A stretch of DNA of 64,000 bases from Spirometra erinaceieuropaei (Eukaryota; Platyhelminthes; Cestoda; Diphyllobothriidea; Diphyllobothriidae): positions 459,966 to 523,965 of the forward strand of contig CACRXP010000067.1 of assembly GCA_902702965.1 (NCBI GenBank). Reading direction: 5' to 3'. The translations under genes were made by a program, and so were the position numbers. Each line of letters begins with the position of its first letter. The stretch's first letter is position 1. Below are positions 1 through 12,015 of this stretch, piece by piece. A model generated the notes under the pieces. The model made no database searches and was not told where the DNA came from. It saw nothing but the letters and a program-made list of their open reading frames with translations.

Positions 1-245
1 CCACTACGCAGACATTTGTGTCTCAACCAGAATTCGTATGCACCTACGACACGGCACGCTCTTTGGGAACTCCACAAAATGTGGACGCATGAAGAGCGGG
101 CTGATCGTTATTTGTACTAATTGAGGCACACTGTTATTTCCAACCAAATTGGAACTGCAAACCCCACCAAACACATTTTTGGTTGTTAAAAGACACCTTA
201 TTTGCAATATTAGTTGTATGGTAAAGCAAGACGTCATATGTTACC
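1..245. repeat. Dispersed repeat R1, copy 1 (cut by window edge)
   Basis: This stretch matches 2770-2990 in the same orientation. Shared words include 'accagaattcgta' near the start, 'gcgggctga' in the middle and 'caatattagt/aatattagtcgtatg' near the end. Divergence is clear but the alignment runs through the whole ~230 bp with small indels. It may begin outside the window. No coding potential is conserved between the two copies, so I read it as a non-coding repeat of unknown class. Confidence 0.7.
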
Positions 246-2769
246 GGATATGCTGGGGTATTTAAATAGTCATTTTTACCGAGTGAGGCTCCTGGATAAG
301 GTTGAAAGTAGATGCATTCAAAAGCCATTATCCTGGTAGGTTCAAAATACGATGGGATTATGCCGTGCGAGCTTAATAGTACAAACCTAACTAAGGAACA
401 CTTCTAATCAAAAGCTCATTTTAGAATATCGGCCAGCTTTTTATGAGATAAGTCACTAACTATAAACGAAACTTATGGATCAACGAGGCTATCATTTTGG
501 TACATACTCCTACTTGAGAACAACGACGCCGTCTACATGTCGTTGGTTCGAGAAAATCCTTTGAACACCTAATGTCGGCATTTCATTTTGCGAATAAATT
601 GTTATTCTACTGAATTATTTAGGCACATCCGTGACGTCTGTCTGAAAGTCTATATTAATTGTTTTTTATTTATATTTGGGATCATACATGTGGACTGAGA
701 AATTGAATCAGTGGATATCAGTATCTCGGTGGTCCTGAATTTAGCTTTTTCTTTTTCTGTAGAGGCTGTTCTGCCTCAGCTAGCTAAATGGACATTCTGC
801 ATTTGCTTATGCGTTTGATGTTGAATGCACTTGACCATCTTGTATTTCTGAATTTCAGTCAAGCGCAAATGCGTGGGACAAATTTACTAAGTGAATAGAT
901 TTTTCTTAAATTTCAGAAAGGCTTTCCTGACATTTAAAAATTTCCAGTTGACAACATGCTAAATCCGGTTGTTTAATGCAAACGCATATGCTAGCTCACA
1001 AAAATAAAATACCCCTAAACTCTGATACTTCTCCAATCACATTTGTGACACGCAAACTTAATGGTTCATGTAAATCAAGTCTAAAAGGTAAACGACATCT
1101 GAGCTTCTGTGTAAAAATTCTTTCCTGTAACTTACATGTCTGGTATTTTATTCGCACAGTCGACTCAAACTTGACAGATATCAGCATAATAGAACATTTT
1201 GGAAAATGGGTAGATATCGTTCATTAAATAAAATTGTGTCTGTCTGTCCCATGGTATTGCGGTTTCTTTTTCAGACAGGGTAATTGCTAAATATGCACTT
1301 TTTTCGATAAAAGATATTATATTATCAGACTTTAGTGCTTTGTAAATTACATGATATTTAGTTGTAGTTTCAAAACCATCAACGATTCTTAGATAATGTG
1401 AGAAAACTACTCTGGCAGCCAATGCCAAGGCATGTTGATTTTGGGTTGCAATGCGTAACAAATTGGTTTTACATTGCGTACTGTTTTAGAAGAGATCCCG
1501 AACTGACAGTCTACAGACAGTTAGGTAGGAGTGTACTGCACTGCGTAGTTTAACTGTAACATTTATGCTACTAGTCAAGACACGCTTAGTTAATAGGAAA
1601 GACAGGACGATGGGGAGACATTTGTGATAGTAACAAGTATAGCTCTAGGCCTTTACATTAGCCTGCTTTTCGGATATTCAACAACGTCAAATCCAAATAC
1701 GCGTGACGAAATCTGACATTAGTCTAAAGTTTCTCGTCGCGCATTTTTCCAGACTGTGCCTCTTCATAAGCTATCTGTGCGAACGATTTAACTGTTCTCA
1801 AGTAAACATCCTTGACTGTGTGCAAGCGCTAAACTTTTGACGTATCAAGAAACGAGTTTTAAAGCACGGGGCGAAATATGAACTACAGGCAATACTGCAC
1901 GAATTTGGGTTGTTCAGATACAAGTAATTGGTCGTGTTTGTCGTATTATAGGCCTTATGTTAGGTCAATGAGACAGTTTTAGTGAATGTCAGAGTGAAAA
2001 TATTTTAGGGAATTCTACAAATCTGTCATACACAGAAGAATTTATTCCAAAAACAATTTATTCTGTGGGCATTATAGGTAGTGTTATCCCTCTTCTGATG
2101 GACCCACGAACAGCAAATAATCATTCGTCAGAAGTTTTCCCGTTGCCGGAAAATAAAGCCGAGTTTTAGATGACGCTTTCCATTTTGTCGGTACAGATAT
2201 TATACTAGGACGATTGAAGCACACTGCTGTGTCGAAAGAGAGAGTTATGGGTAACGTTTTGCTAATGCGTGTTAAGACAAAGTCGTTAGCCATATTAAGG
2301 ATAGTCCTGCGTGCTAAATTTACCTTAAGAACATAAGACAGTCTTGATGATATACACCGTATACCTAATATCTACTAGCTTAGATGCTCTTCTTTTCATA
2401 AATTAATGAAACTATTTAATAACCTGCCCTGAGGAAGCCTTTCTGACTCTAGTGTAGAATTGAGCTGTTGTCAAGCGGCAAAGTGTCTTTTTAAACATTT
2501 CGGTTAAACTGCAGTGCGGTTTGTTTTACTGGGCGAACGTCCTCCGCATTATCTGTTCTTTGTTGCCGAACCAGTAAATAGGTCTACGCACTCCTTTTTA
2601 AAAGTAGCTGGCGAGCTGATGTCTGAGAGAATAAAATATTATCGCATATGATCCATCTTATGACGCATATGCCAATTCAAAATCGAAACCACCAAAAATC
2701 ACATAACAGTATACAATAACACTTTCCCGAATTGAATATTTTGGGCAGTGTCACCGGATTATATAGATG
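246..2769. other. No gene recognised
   Basis: Only short open frames are present. The two most protein-like are 1165-1461 (minus) and 2084-2293 (minus), neither with a recognisable motif. AT-rich, unique-looking sequence. Confidence 0.5.
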
Positions 2770-2990
2770 TCGCCATCTACGCAAGCATTTGTGCCCTAAC
2801 CAGAATTCGTAGCCGCCTAAGACCCGATGCGCTGTTTGGGAAGTCCACAACAGGTGGAGGCGTGAAATGCGGGCTGAGGCAGACTGTTAGCTCCAATCAA
2901 ATTTGAGCTGCAGACCACAAAAAACTCATTTTCGGTTGTTAAAGGACACCTTTTTTGTAATATTAGTCGTATGATAGACCTTGCGTTAAG
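2770..2990. repeat. Dispersed repeat R1, copy 2
   Basis: Second copy of the repeat at 1-245, same orientation. Sequence following it (2991 onward) does not match what follows copy 1, so the repeat ends near here and this is not a long segmental duplication. Confidence 0.7.
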
Positions 2991-3384
2991 GCGGTAAGAC
3001 ACTGCTTATGAATGCCAGTGCCATAGGCAGAAGTGTTTGCTGCCGAAAGCGTAAACGCTTCATAAACATTGCAAGTTCTATGGACACCTTTGCGATATTC
3101 AAGCTTGACAGTTCATATGCATCAGATCTAATACTTAAGCCTCAGCTGAACCCTTATGAAAAAAGTCTTCTTCGAAAAATTAAGGATTTTAGCTCCAGCC
3201 TATAGAGTCCATTCGGGAATTAGTATGTAGTCCCATAAAATGATGTTTCATAAAGTAGGAAAAGGACATTTATTCGAAAAAAACGCCCATATATTAAAAA
3301 TGATTTTCTTATGCTACCAAGATAATTCAAATAAGCATTGTTCTGCTTTATGTTAGCCTTCCGTAAAAGAAAACATACAATTAT

Positions 3385-3515
3385 CCAGAATAACATCACC
3401 GACAAAGACAAGGGAGACTGGAATGGCCATTTCTGGCTTATTAGCCGTCGTCAGCCAGCCATAACGATCGGTGAGCGCCCCCTACCACTATACAATTATC
3501 CTTATCCTAAAGGGT
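3385..3515 (+). repeat. SINE-A fragment (arm plus linker)
   Basis: The words 'gacaagggagactggaatgg', 'catttctggcttatt', 'cgtcagcca' and 'gatcggtgagcgcc' recur in the same order at 38340-38440. This copy contains the arm and part of the linker but no tRNA-like head. It shows that the module at 38 kb is a dispersed repeat. Confidence 0.7.
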
Positions 3516-6500
3516 CAATAAAACTAAAACTCGAAATGTTTGTACGGTTAAAAAAACTAAAACTGTTGATGAGTGCATAACAGTTCGCTTGTATGCACGG
3601 AATTCCTCATAATCTGCGTATTTAGGATTGAAAATTATTAAAAGTATGCCGTTTCCTGAAAATTAACTGAGAAATTCGTGAAAGTGACCTTCATATGGAA
3701 TGGGCATTTATATATACCGGTTTTCCAATGACCACGAGTATAACGAGTATTTGCTTATCTACAGATAGCAAACAGAGAGTTAGGTTAGTGATATCGTATT
3801 GTTGGGGTTGCTGTTGGCTTTTTTGGTGGCTAAAATCCGAAATCAAATTGCAAGTTATAGAAAAGAGTTGGAAGTTTAAGACCTGGAAGCTTAAGAAAGT
3901 CCAGTATGCAGACGCATTTGCATTCAGGCCCCTATTTCGCCCATGCTGACAGTGATAACCTGTGTTTCACATCAGTGTGGATAACTGCTCAACAAAAGGA
4001 TAGTGCTAGGCTGTTTATGTCCTCTATGCGATATCAGGTTCTTTGATTAATAAAAGCGGTATGTTGAGACAGACATTGACATATGTCAACAGGGTTCATG
4101 CAAGCTTACTTTTTAGCAGTTAAAGAGGTCATCCAAGCCATCTGAAGCAGTCATGCATGCATAAAAAAACTAGGGCTGAACAGACTTCAGGTTATCAAAA
4201 GGGACGACCTGAGCACTCAGTAATTGCAGACAAGGGCACTTTTTCATTAGCCGTCGACAAGGGGCATTGAGCCTGATTCAATTACTGTTTTTGGGAACTT
4301 TTGTTCAAAGGTTTATTTTCGGGTGGTAGAGTAGGTTTGACGTTTAGTGTGGAGTTAATTGGAGCGATTACTAATAATATCCTAAAAGGCTGCTGTTGGT
4401 GCTAAATGATTACATTGACGTCAGCGCTTTTTCACTCCACAAAGTAAACAGAAATTCAATGGTTAAACTAAGCTAAATGTCAAATTTTAATGAGCTAGAT
4501 TTTCTAATAATGACCTTGTTTATATTTAACTGGACATGCGCTAACAACGGTTAACCCAACTGGACAAAAGCTAAGAAAAAATACTTACAGTTTGAAGAGT
4601 CATAACTATATGATGCCATCTATACAAATCAAACATACTAGGCATTATAGAATTTCTGTGTGTCATAGCTTAACTAGTTCCTTAGATCAAAAATGATGGG
4701 AGCTAATCGCCTGTTATTGTAGTTGTTCACATACACAACTAGCGTCTAATTTTGACGCACTGCGCTTCCATATGAAATATTTTTGAAAAGCCTTCTTCGT
4801 TGTCAAGTTCGATGTTTAGTCCACAGTTGGGATAATACTACCTCTACCAGGCGCCCCAAGGAATTTATTAAAACATTAGGAGTATTTTCAAACTGATGTC
4901 TCAGCCTGTCCTGTAATCTATGGAGTACATTAACTATTTAATTGTGCTTAACAGACAATTCTCCGGTTGATCAGTGTTTAAGCGATACATGTTCGTCGTA
5001 TTTCATCATCTCAGCCTTGTCTCCGCTTGCTTCCAGTTGTCTTTTAAAAATTTATACTTGAAAACCGATGGCACTGCCTCGAGGAATTCGAAAACAGCCA
5101 TTATTTAACAGGCGCCAATAATGCGAGTGCGCAAACGCCTAATATGTGCAGGACAACATAGAACAGATGTCTTCGTCATGTCACATTATTCATTATGGAT
5201 AATCAATTTAAGGTGATATTCCCCTTCGGCCTAACAATTTCTTTATTGAAGCATTGCCCTTTGCTTCGGTTTAACATACTGTGGGCAAGATGTTTGTGGA
5301 TAACAAGGCGGCTGCTTTGAAAATATAGAATGTTTTTTTAAAGTTTTTTTGCGATGCACTGAGGTGTAAAATAACGGATCATTTTTCTGATGTTCAGAGT
5401 CATCCAAAACTACTATTTGTTCATAAACATTTATTTCGGAAGTAAATGCGATCCCTGAAAATATTAAAAAAGAATGTTTGCAAAAAGGATTTAGCGCATT
5501 TTTCTTGAAGATATTTAATATGCCATCGACGGAACGCAGCCGCAGTCTAAGGGTAATTGTGTGCTGTGCCATATATTTTCTTCAATATCGTTTCCAGTAG
5601 AAGGCCCAATATAAGGAACGACATAAAGGCACCTTTCGATTGCCGATAATATTGTTTATCGAAGAAAAAATTGGCTACCGGACAAAGGTCTATTTGATAA
5701 CACCAACTGATGGCAGACGGGTAGATGTTTAGTGCAGCGTCTTGCTTTTTGGAATGAAAACGAACATGAAGACTACATCAAGTATAAGTATTGCCTAAGA
5801 GCTAAATGGCATTTTAATTAAGGTTTTAGACTTCTTCGTAAATGATCGTAATAAGTAGAGTAGCTTGTATTAAAAATCGAATAATATAATGCAACGATAA
5901 TTGGAGAGAGTACATGTGTCTTTAAAATTGTGACGATCCTTTGTTTTAAGGATTTAACGAATCATCATTTTTGATGCATGATTTCTGCAAGTGGGCATGT
6001 TAGGCAGTCCGGAGTTTAAAAGTGCTGTCATATTTCAACCTCCATATCATCTTCGTGCAGACGGGTTTGGTCAGAATAATAGGAGGGTTGCCATTTTCAG
6101 TGGCAAAAAATTGTGCTTTTGTCCTTTTTACGTGCGAATGCCAAGAATATGCTTCTGTTTTTAGGGCTTACACAGCTCTACTGAGTACCGTGACCTTTTC
6201 CTTCACTATAAGATTTGTCGAAAGTCAGTTTTTTTCGAGGCTGGCAGATAACTGCAAATAATCAGAATTTGGTACGTGTTCTGCTGTTTTCGTCGTATAG
6301 ATTAGTTCCATAACTGTGGAACATAAGAGCGTGCAGAATCAATGCATATTTTTCCAGTTGCATCCATCCGATTTTAATCTAAAAGACTTGACTTTTATAA
6401 TCTTCTTCGATATGATACACTGGTGATGGCCTTGTATTCGTCTTCGAATACATGGATAGGTAGTCAGTTGTGAAAAACTGCAGTTCTTGAATTCACAATT

Positions 6501-7239
6501 TTGGTTAGGAGCGTCAATTATATATGTTCCAACCATATGTTGGTCATTAGGGATTGCAGCTCGCTAGTCATGGGTTGAATGGATCGCAGGTTTTGCCCAC
6601 AGTGAGTGTGGTGGAATCTTTCCGCTTCGTTATGTGTATAGAAAAGACAATTCGTCGCAAATTGCGCGTTGCCGGTGGTAAAGCAATGCATGTAGGTTTT
6701 TGTATCAAAGGACAGGCGTCCATTAATATTTAAAAGGACGTCAAAATTATGTAGGGACCAAATAAATGTTGGATGCATTTATAAGACTAATTTCCCAACT
6801 TGTTTTCAGGCATTTTGGTTATGCTCAAAATATCTTATCATATCAACGTACTAACCAAACAATTAGTACACTGGAATGTTAGACAAGCAAGTGCATTTCG
6901 GAGGCATGGCGTATGTGACTTCCAAGTTACATTAATCTTCAGTTATATTTCAAGACGTCACGGGGAACATCACATGCGTCGCCTTATGGTATTCGCATGA
7001 TTCTCGTCCAGAAAATAGACAATAGTGGATTGGCGACACAATCAAGAATTCGGACAACAAATTGTTTAACTTTTGTGAAATACCGTTGTATGATAATAGT
7101 AAATAAGAGAGTACATAAAACGGCTCAGGTCATTTAACAGGTAAAAGTGACATCGCATAAATTTGTTATTTTCATGAGCCTAGGTCTAAAGTCGAAGCGG
7201 TCGTTTTTTATCTGTTTGCTTAACACACATTCCCTTTTT
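3516..7239. other. No gene recognised
   Basis: AT-rich sequence with only short open frames. The frames at 6339-6778 (minus) are moderately protein-like but carry no motif I recognise. No repeat match to elsewhere in the window was seen. Confidence 0.45.
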
Positions 7240-7965
7240 TCTCATTGGTATTCAAAATTAGCGACCGATCTCCTATACTTAAAAAGGAGACACAGACGCC
7301 AACCCCAAGTAGTGCGAGAAGGCGGCCGACAGCTTGCGAAACGTTCTTGACATATGAAAGTGCTCGCCAAAATTTGGTGTCCGTGCGGTAAGGCCTTTCG
7401 TCCCTTTTGCGTATGTACCGGTGGCCGAAGTTGCGCGGGTAGCAATTGGCTTTTAGGTCCAGTAGGAGGTTTTGTAGTTAGGCAGTCTTGTCTTCCGGCT
7501 CACTGCAGTGCGTTTCGACACGCCGATAGAGCGTCCTTACACAACTGCGTTTGTGGCTGATTGGGTGGTTACTGTTGAAGTTCAGTACTTGCATTGTATT
7601 TGTCGCTTTCCTGAACACTTTGGTTTTTAGTCCACCACAATGTTTGCGACATACGACGACATCCAGGAAGGCCAACTGATTGTTCTCTTCCTCCTCCACC
7701 GTAAATTGAATATCCGGGAAGGCCGCAATCAGATGTCCTACGAATGTCAGCAGCTGATCCGGTCGACAACGACGAAGGTACCATCCACACACCGTGCCCA
7801 GATTTCGGTCTGTGGTGTTGGAAGATCAGCGACTCTAACCTTTGCAGGACCGCCTCGGCGATGAAGCCCGAAATCGGCGAACCCCTTGGTGTGCCCTTCA
7901 CCTGGTCGTAGATTGTCCCGCCGACCTTGAAGTACGTCCTGCGACCGAGCTTCAGGGGGTGAAAG
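7240..7965 (-). mobile_element. Penelope-like element family 1, fragment (RT and connector)
   Basis: On the minus strand the sequence starts in the reverse transcriptase core with a GTIYDQVKGTPRGSPISG-type segment (PLE motif GTPMGSPISG), about 7955-7860. It then reads a degenerate Y-V-D-D region where YVDD has become CVDG near 7800, the stretch FTVEEEENNQLAFLDVVV, and the thumb stretch KTKVFRKATNT...CVRTLYRRVETHCSE (to about 7480). A connector ending near 7240 follows, where 'LLALLGVGV' type residues appear after a frame change. At least two frameshifts break it (one near 7790, one in the connector). The GIY-YIG domain that should follow is missing, so the copy is truncated at both ends. The same family is present at 40.0-41.3 kb. 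PLE reverse transcriptases act at the target site with a GIY-YIG nuclease; this copy cannot be functional. Confidence 0.88.
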
Positions 7966-8914
7966 ACTTGACTAGGTTATTCCAGTAGCATAAAACTTCC
8001 CTACACTCAGTCAGCATGCATATCGATCCACGTCATGCCCCTAGATGCTAAGTTAACTAGCGATATCTACAAACATTTTGCCATGTTAACTACGTGCATA
8101 AGCATATTTATTAAAATTAAAATACCGCAAGTGCACATATGACTACGATTAAATATTCATCACATATTTTCCATTCATTAACTGCACATTACTCATTAAT
8201 CGCCTTTCGTGAAATACAACCTGGGACACCTTGTAAAGGTAGAGGATTTCGACATATTTTCGCTAATATATCGTTTTAGTCGTGGTTTGAAGTTACAGCA
8301 GTTGCCACTGGTGATTTCATAAGCATAATAATCTGAGTCGAATGTATGACTTATTCAGTATATCTCTCAAACAAAATTAACTGTCAGAAATATTACAATT
8401 CGGATACAACTGTCTACACAATGCCAGTATGTTTTACGCCTGGGGTTTAAATAACGCCGCTCGGGTCGACCACAATTTTAAACTGAATTCAAAATATCAG
8501 TTCTAGAATTTCTTGTAATTCCGGCCAGCACTTTCCATTTTTGAAATAATTTCTTATAACGTTATGCTTTTGTAGTGTACGCCCCATCCACTAATTTGCT
8601 TTCCTGTCGAAAAAGAATGTTGTGCGGCGCCTGGCATTTTGAATTATGTTAAACTTTGGTATCTATGAATGCGTTTTTATCCTTTTTTGCTTTTTTCTTC
8701 GAATCTACGTTAGTTATCAGCTTTTGACTCGGAATTTTTCTATATAGTATCCAGATGATGCGCTCTTTCTGGATGGACAACATTTTGGGACCGATAACCA
8801 TGACTAAAAAATCCAACATAGTCCAATTACATCTAAGAACTTTTTGAGCGAGCGAAATACATTCAATAACTACTTCTGATAAATGCCGTGGCCTCGTCTG
8901 CGGAACGTGCATAA
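7966..8914. other. No gene recognised
   Basis: AT-rich. A 99-codon minus-strand frame at 8649-8948 runs into the start of the tandem duplication; it is lysine-rich at its C end and has no recognised motif. Confidence 0.4.
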
Positions 8915-9740
8915 GCTGCTTCCATAGGAATTTTGTGATGTATTGCATGGTGATGTGCCCACAGCGATCGATTTCATATTATGCCTGCAGTATGTGCGGA
9001 TGCCATTCAGTATTCAAACCTCTCCGTGTTCGTAACAATAAACATGCATGTTATTCCAAACCCCATCGCATACTCTTATCTATTTAACAATCCGTTTGTT
9101 TGCTTTTAATCTATTCCTCCTTCTCCTTCTTCCCTACCTTCATATAAGACTCCTTTAATAATGATGCACGCCAAATTTCCCGTCGTTTTCTCTTCGTGTC
9201 TGTTATTCATTTTGCTCGGAATACACGCTATTGACTAAGTGTCTATTTTGACGTTAAAGCGCCGAACTGGTAACAGCCATTAACAACCTCAAAGAGTTAA
9301 AGCTTAACGGCATGATGATGTTCACGCTAGACGACCCATCACTTTCCAAAAACGTGCCATACGCCGAGACAACTGATCAAATATGTGAATTCGCATCAAC
9401 CAATCAGCCGAAAAATATGAATTCTGAAAAACACTCAAAAAGATTATTACTACGATTTTCGTTAATTTTGAAGTCCGTTTTTGACAACTAACTCCATAGA
9501 TAAATAGTCAGAGTTGCTTTGGGCTCGCTTCTTCCACATCTCCACGTCGATGTCTTCATGAGTACGTGGGAGAGATTTAAAATAAGAGATCAGCTCGATA
9601 CGTTTAAACATCTCAGCTGATATGTTGATGGCGTCTTCCCGACTTCTACCAGATAATCTAACTTGGCTGCATTTTAAAACGTCGCAAACTCGGTACACCC
9701 GTCGATTAACTTTACGAATGGATGGAAACAGCCTGTTAGC
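8915..9740. repeat. Tandem duplication T1, unit 1 (~825 bp)
   Basis: The unit begins with 'cttccataggaatt' at about 8918 and recurs with the same start at about 9743, a period of 825 bp. Long nearly identical stretches include 'gaatacacgctattgacta' (9212 and 10045 region) and 'cgccgagacaactgatcaa'. It ends where unit 2 starts. Unit 1 keeps an uninterrupted minus-strand frame at 9462-9698 that is broken in unit 2. Confidence 0.92.
9462..9698 (-). CDS. Hypothetical short ORF inside duplication unit T1
   Basis: A 78-codon open frame, charged and helix-like in composition, with stretches such as GRSREDAINISAEMFKRI and THEDIDVEMWKKRAQSN. No domain is recognised. In unit 2 (about 10285-10520, minus) the same frame is still readable but interrupted by stops, one of them replacing the Y of ISYFKSL. 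Most amino-acid positions agree between the units. The reading frame may be the remnant of an exon or a mobile-element protein. The reported start has no special support and no promoter or splice site is proven. I am unsure whether it is coding at all. Confidence 0.25.
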   Translation of the reverse strand: MYRVCDVLKCSQVRLSGRSREDAINISAEMFKRIELISYFKSLPRTHEDIDVEMWKKRAQSNSDYLSMELVVKNGLQN

Positions 9741-10566
9741 TCGCTTCCATAGGAATTGTGTGATCTATTGCATGGTGATGTGCACACAGCGATGGATTTC
9801 CTATTATGCTTGCTGTATGCGCGGATGCTATTCAGTATTCAAACTTCTCCGTGCTCGTAACAATAAACATGCTTGTTATTCCAAACCTCATCGCATACTC
9901 TTATCTATTTAACAACCCGTTTGCTTGTTTTTAATCTCTTTTTTCTTCTCCTTCTTCCCTACCTTCATATCACGCTACTTTAGAAATGATGCATGCCAAA
10001 TTACCCGTCGTTTTCTCATTGTGTATGTGATTTATTTTGCTCGGAATACACGCTATTGACTAAGTGTCTATTTTGACGTTAAAGCGCCGAACTGGTAACA
10101 GCCATTAACGACATCAAACAGTAAAAGTTTAATAACATGTTGGTGTTCACGCTAGATAACACATCACTTTCTAAAAACGTGCCATTTGCCGAGACAACTG
10201 ATCAAGTATGTGAATTCGCATCAACCAATCAGCCGGAAATATGAATTCTGAAAACCACTCGAAAAAAATTATTACTACGATTTTCATTAATTTTGAAGTC
10301 CCTTTTTGGCAACTAACTCCATAGATAAATAGACAAAGTTGCGTAGGGCTCGCTTCTTCCGCATCTCCACGCGGATGTCTTCATGAGTGCCCATGAGAGA
10401 TTTAAATTAAGTGATCAGATCGATACGCTTAAACATTACAGCTGATACGTTGATGATATCTTCCCGAATTCTACCAGAGAAACTAACTTGGCTGCCATCT
10501 AAAACGTCGCAAACTCAGTACAGCCGTCGATAAAATTTACGAGGAGATGGAAGGAGCCTGTTTGAT
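9741..10566. repeat. Tandem duplication T1, unit 2 (~825 bp)
   Basis: Second unit of the 825-bp direct duplication. It ends at about 10566, where the junction sequence 'ttgcttcc' echoes the start of both units. Substitutions and small indels relative to unit 1 are spread evenly, so the duplication is not recent. Confidence 0.92.
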
Positions 10567-10587
10567 TGCTTCCTTATATGCTTTTTT

Positions 10588-10965
10588 AAACAGGAGTCCT
10601 CAAAATAACGTCCAAAGGAGCGTATATCAAAGTAAAACCTGATTTGGATATAACGCAGACTTTGGCAGCCCAAACTGCTCTAAAAAACGAAATCACGTTT
10701 AGTGCTTGGCGCAAGAAACTAAAAAAACTGCTCAACAAAAAACATCAAATAGAAGCTTAGAAAAATTCTAGACTTTCGCAAAAAGGGGCATCCACGCAGC
10801 TGTACTACAAAGAGCGTCGTCGATCGACCGGTAAAACGCTCACACTGACTGCTGAAAAGAAGTTCTTAAAAACCCCTTTTCGGACGATTCTGCGAGTAAA
10901 CTTCTATGACGGCACCTTGATCTAGCTGTTTTGCGAACCTTCTAATCAGCCAGTGTTTGAAAAGT
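10588..10965 (+). pseudogene. Possible decayed coding stretch, unknown product
   Basis: Read in the frame starting 'aca gga gtc ctc', the plus strand gives about 125 codons with only two internal stops (near 10758 and 10923). The residue pattern is lysine/leucine-rich and protein-like, e.g. KPDLDITQTLAAQTALKNE and TGKTLTLTAEKKF. A pyrimidine-rich run ending 'aaacag' precedes it and could be a splice acceptor. The minus strand here is also fairly open, so the strand is not certain. No family is recognised. Confidence 0.22.
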
Positions 10966-12015
10966 AATCTTTTTACGCGAAGGTAAGAGCAGTTTGCCAT
11001 TTCGACCATCTAATTCTGCATTTATTCCCTCACTTGCCGCTGTATAACAGGGGATATTTGTCGTATAAATCAGAGCTTTCCCAAAGGAATACGAGGTTGC
11101 CTCCACACATGGCTGGGAAAAAGCAAACGTAGGTCCATAAGCAGCGTCAGACAAGCGCATGCAGTAGACTCAGTGCATTTTGGTTGCCCCGACGAAGCTT
11201 TTGTGTAATTTATACGGTCCCCTAGGGCTATCCTAAACTACTGGGCCAGCGCCTGTTGGAGACAGCAGAAGTAGCAACAGTCTGGCTATGAAAACGGACC
11301 CTATGCGTCCACGAGAGCCTCTATCATGCTCTGCGCTTACTGTGATCAAAGGTCGACTGATCACATGCAACTATCCGCACCCTCCGCTCTCGCCTTGCCT
11401 GTTTTAAAATTAACTTTAATATAATTTCTAATCACTAACATTGTTTGACTGTACCACGTTCCTATACCAGTATACTGGTCTGAAAAAAAACTTAACGACA
11501 GCGAACGTATGCTTGTTAACTCGTCTTCTGAATGAAGAATAACTTGCCAGATATGCGTGTAGGTGCACAAATGTGGCCGCAGTTGCATGTGCTCGCTGTA
11601 GCTTGAGTCGCTGGTTTTGGTTTGCATCGGCGTGCATCACACGGAGTTTCTTCGATAACATTGGACAGTCTTGGTAAAAACCGACCGCATTTTTTAATTC
11701 GTATCACAATCTTTAATGCAAAGGACATAATCGCGCAAAATGCCTTTATTTGCATACATACATTTTAAATATCCCTCGGCAGGCACCTCTATATAGTTCA
11801 CAATATTTACTCAAAATGTAAATCATAGCTACAAACGAAGACAGTGCTGCGTTGAATAAAGGAAGAATCGAGTCCTTTCCCAAAACCAGCATTTATTTCC
11901 AGCTTCTTAATTCCGATAAATTACGGCGTATGTATTGGAATTTCTCACAATATGCCAACAACCAAAAGGATACCGAAACCGGAGAACAGCCCAAAGCGTT
12001 GCGAGGACATCGATT
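10966..12015. other. No gene recognised
   Basis: Short overlapping open frames on the minus strand (10942-11160 and 11361-11755) without recognisable motifs. No match to other parts of the window. Confidence 0.4.
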
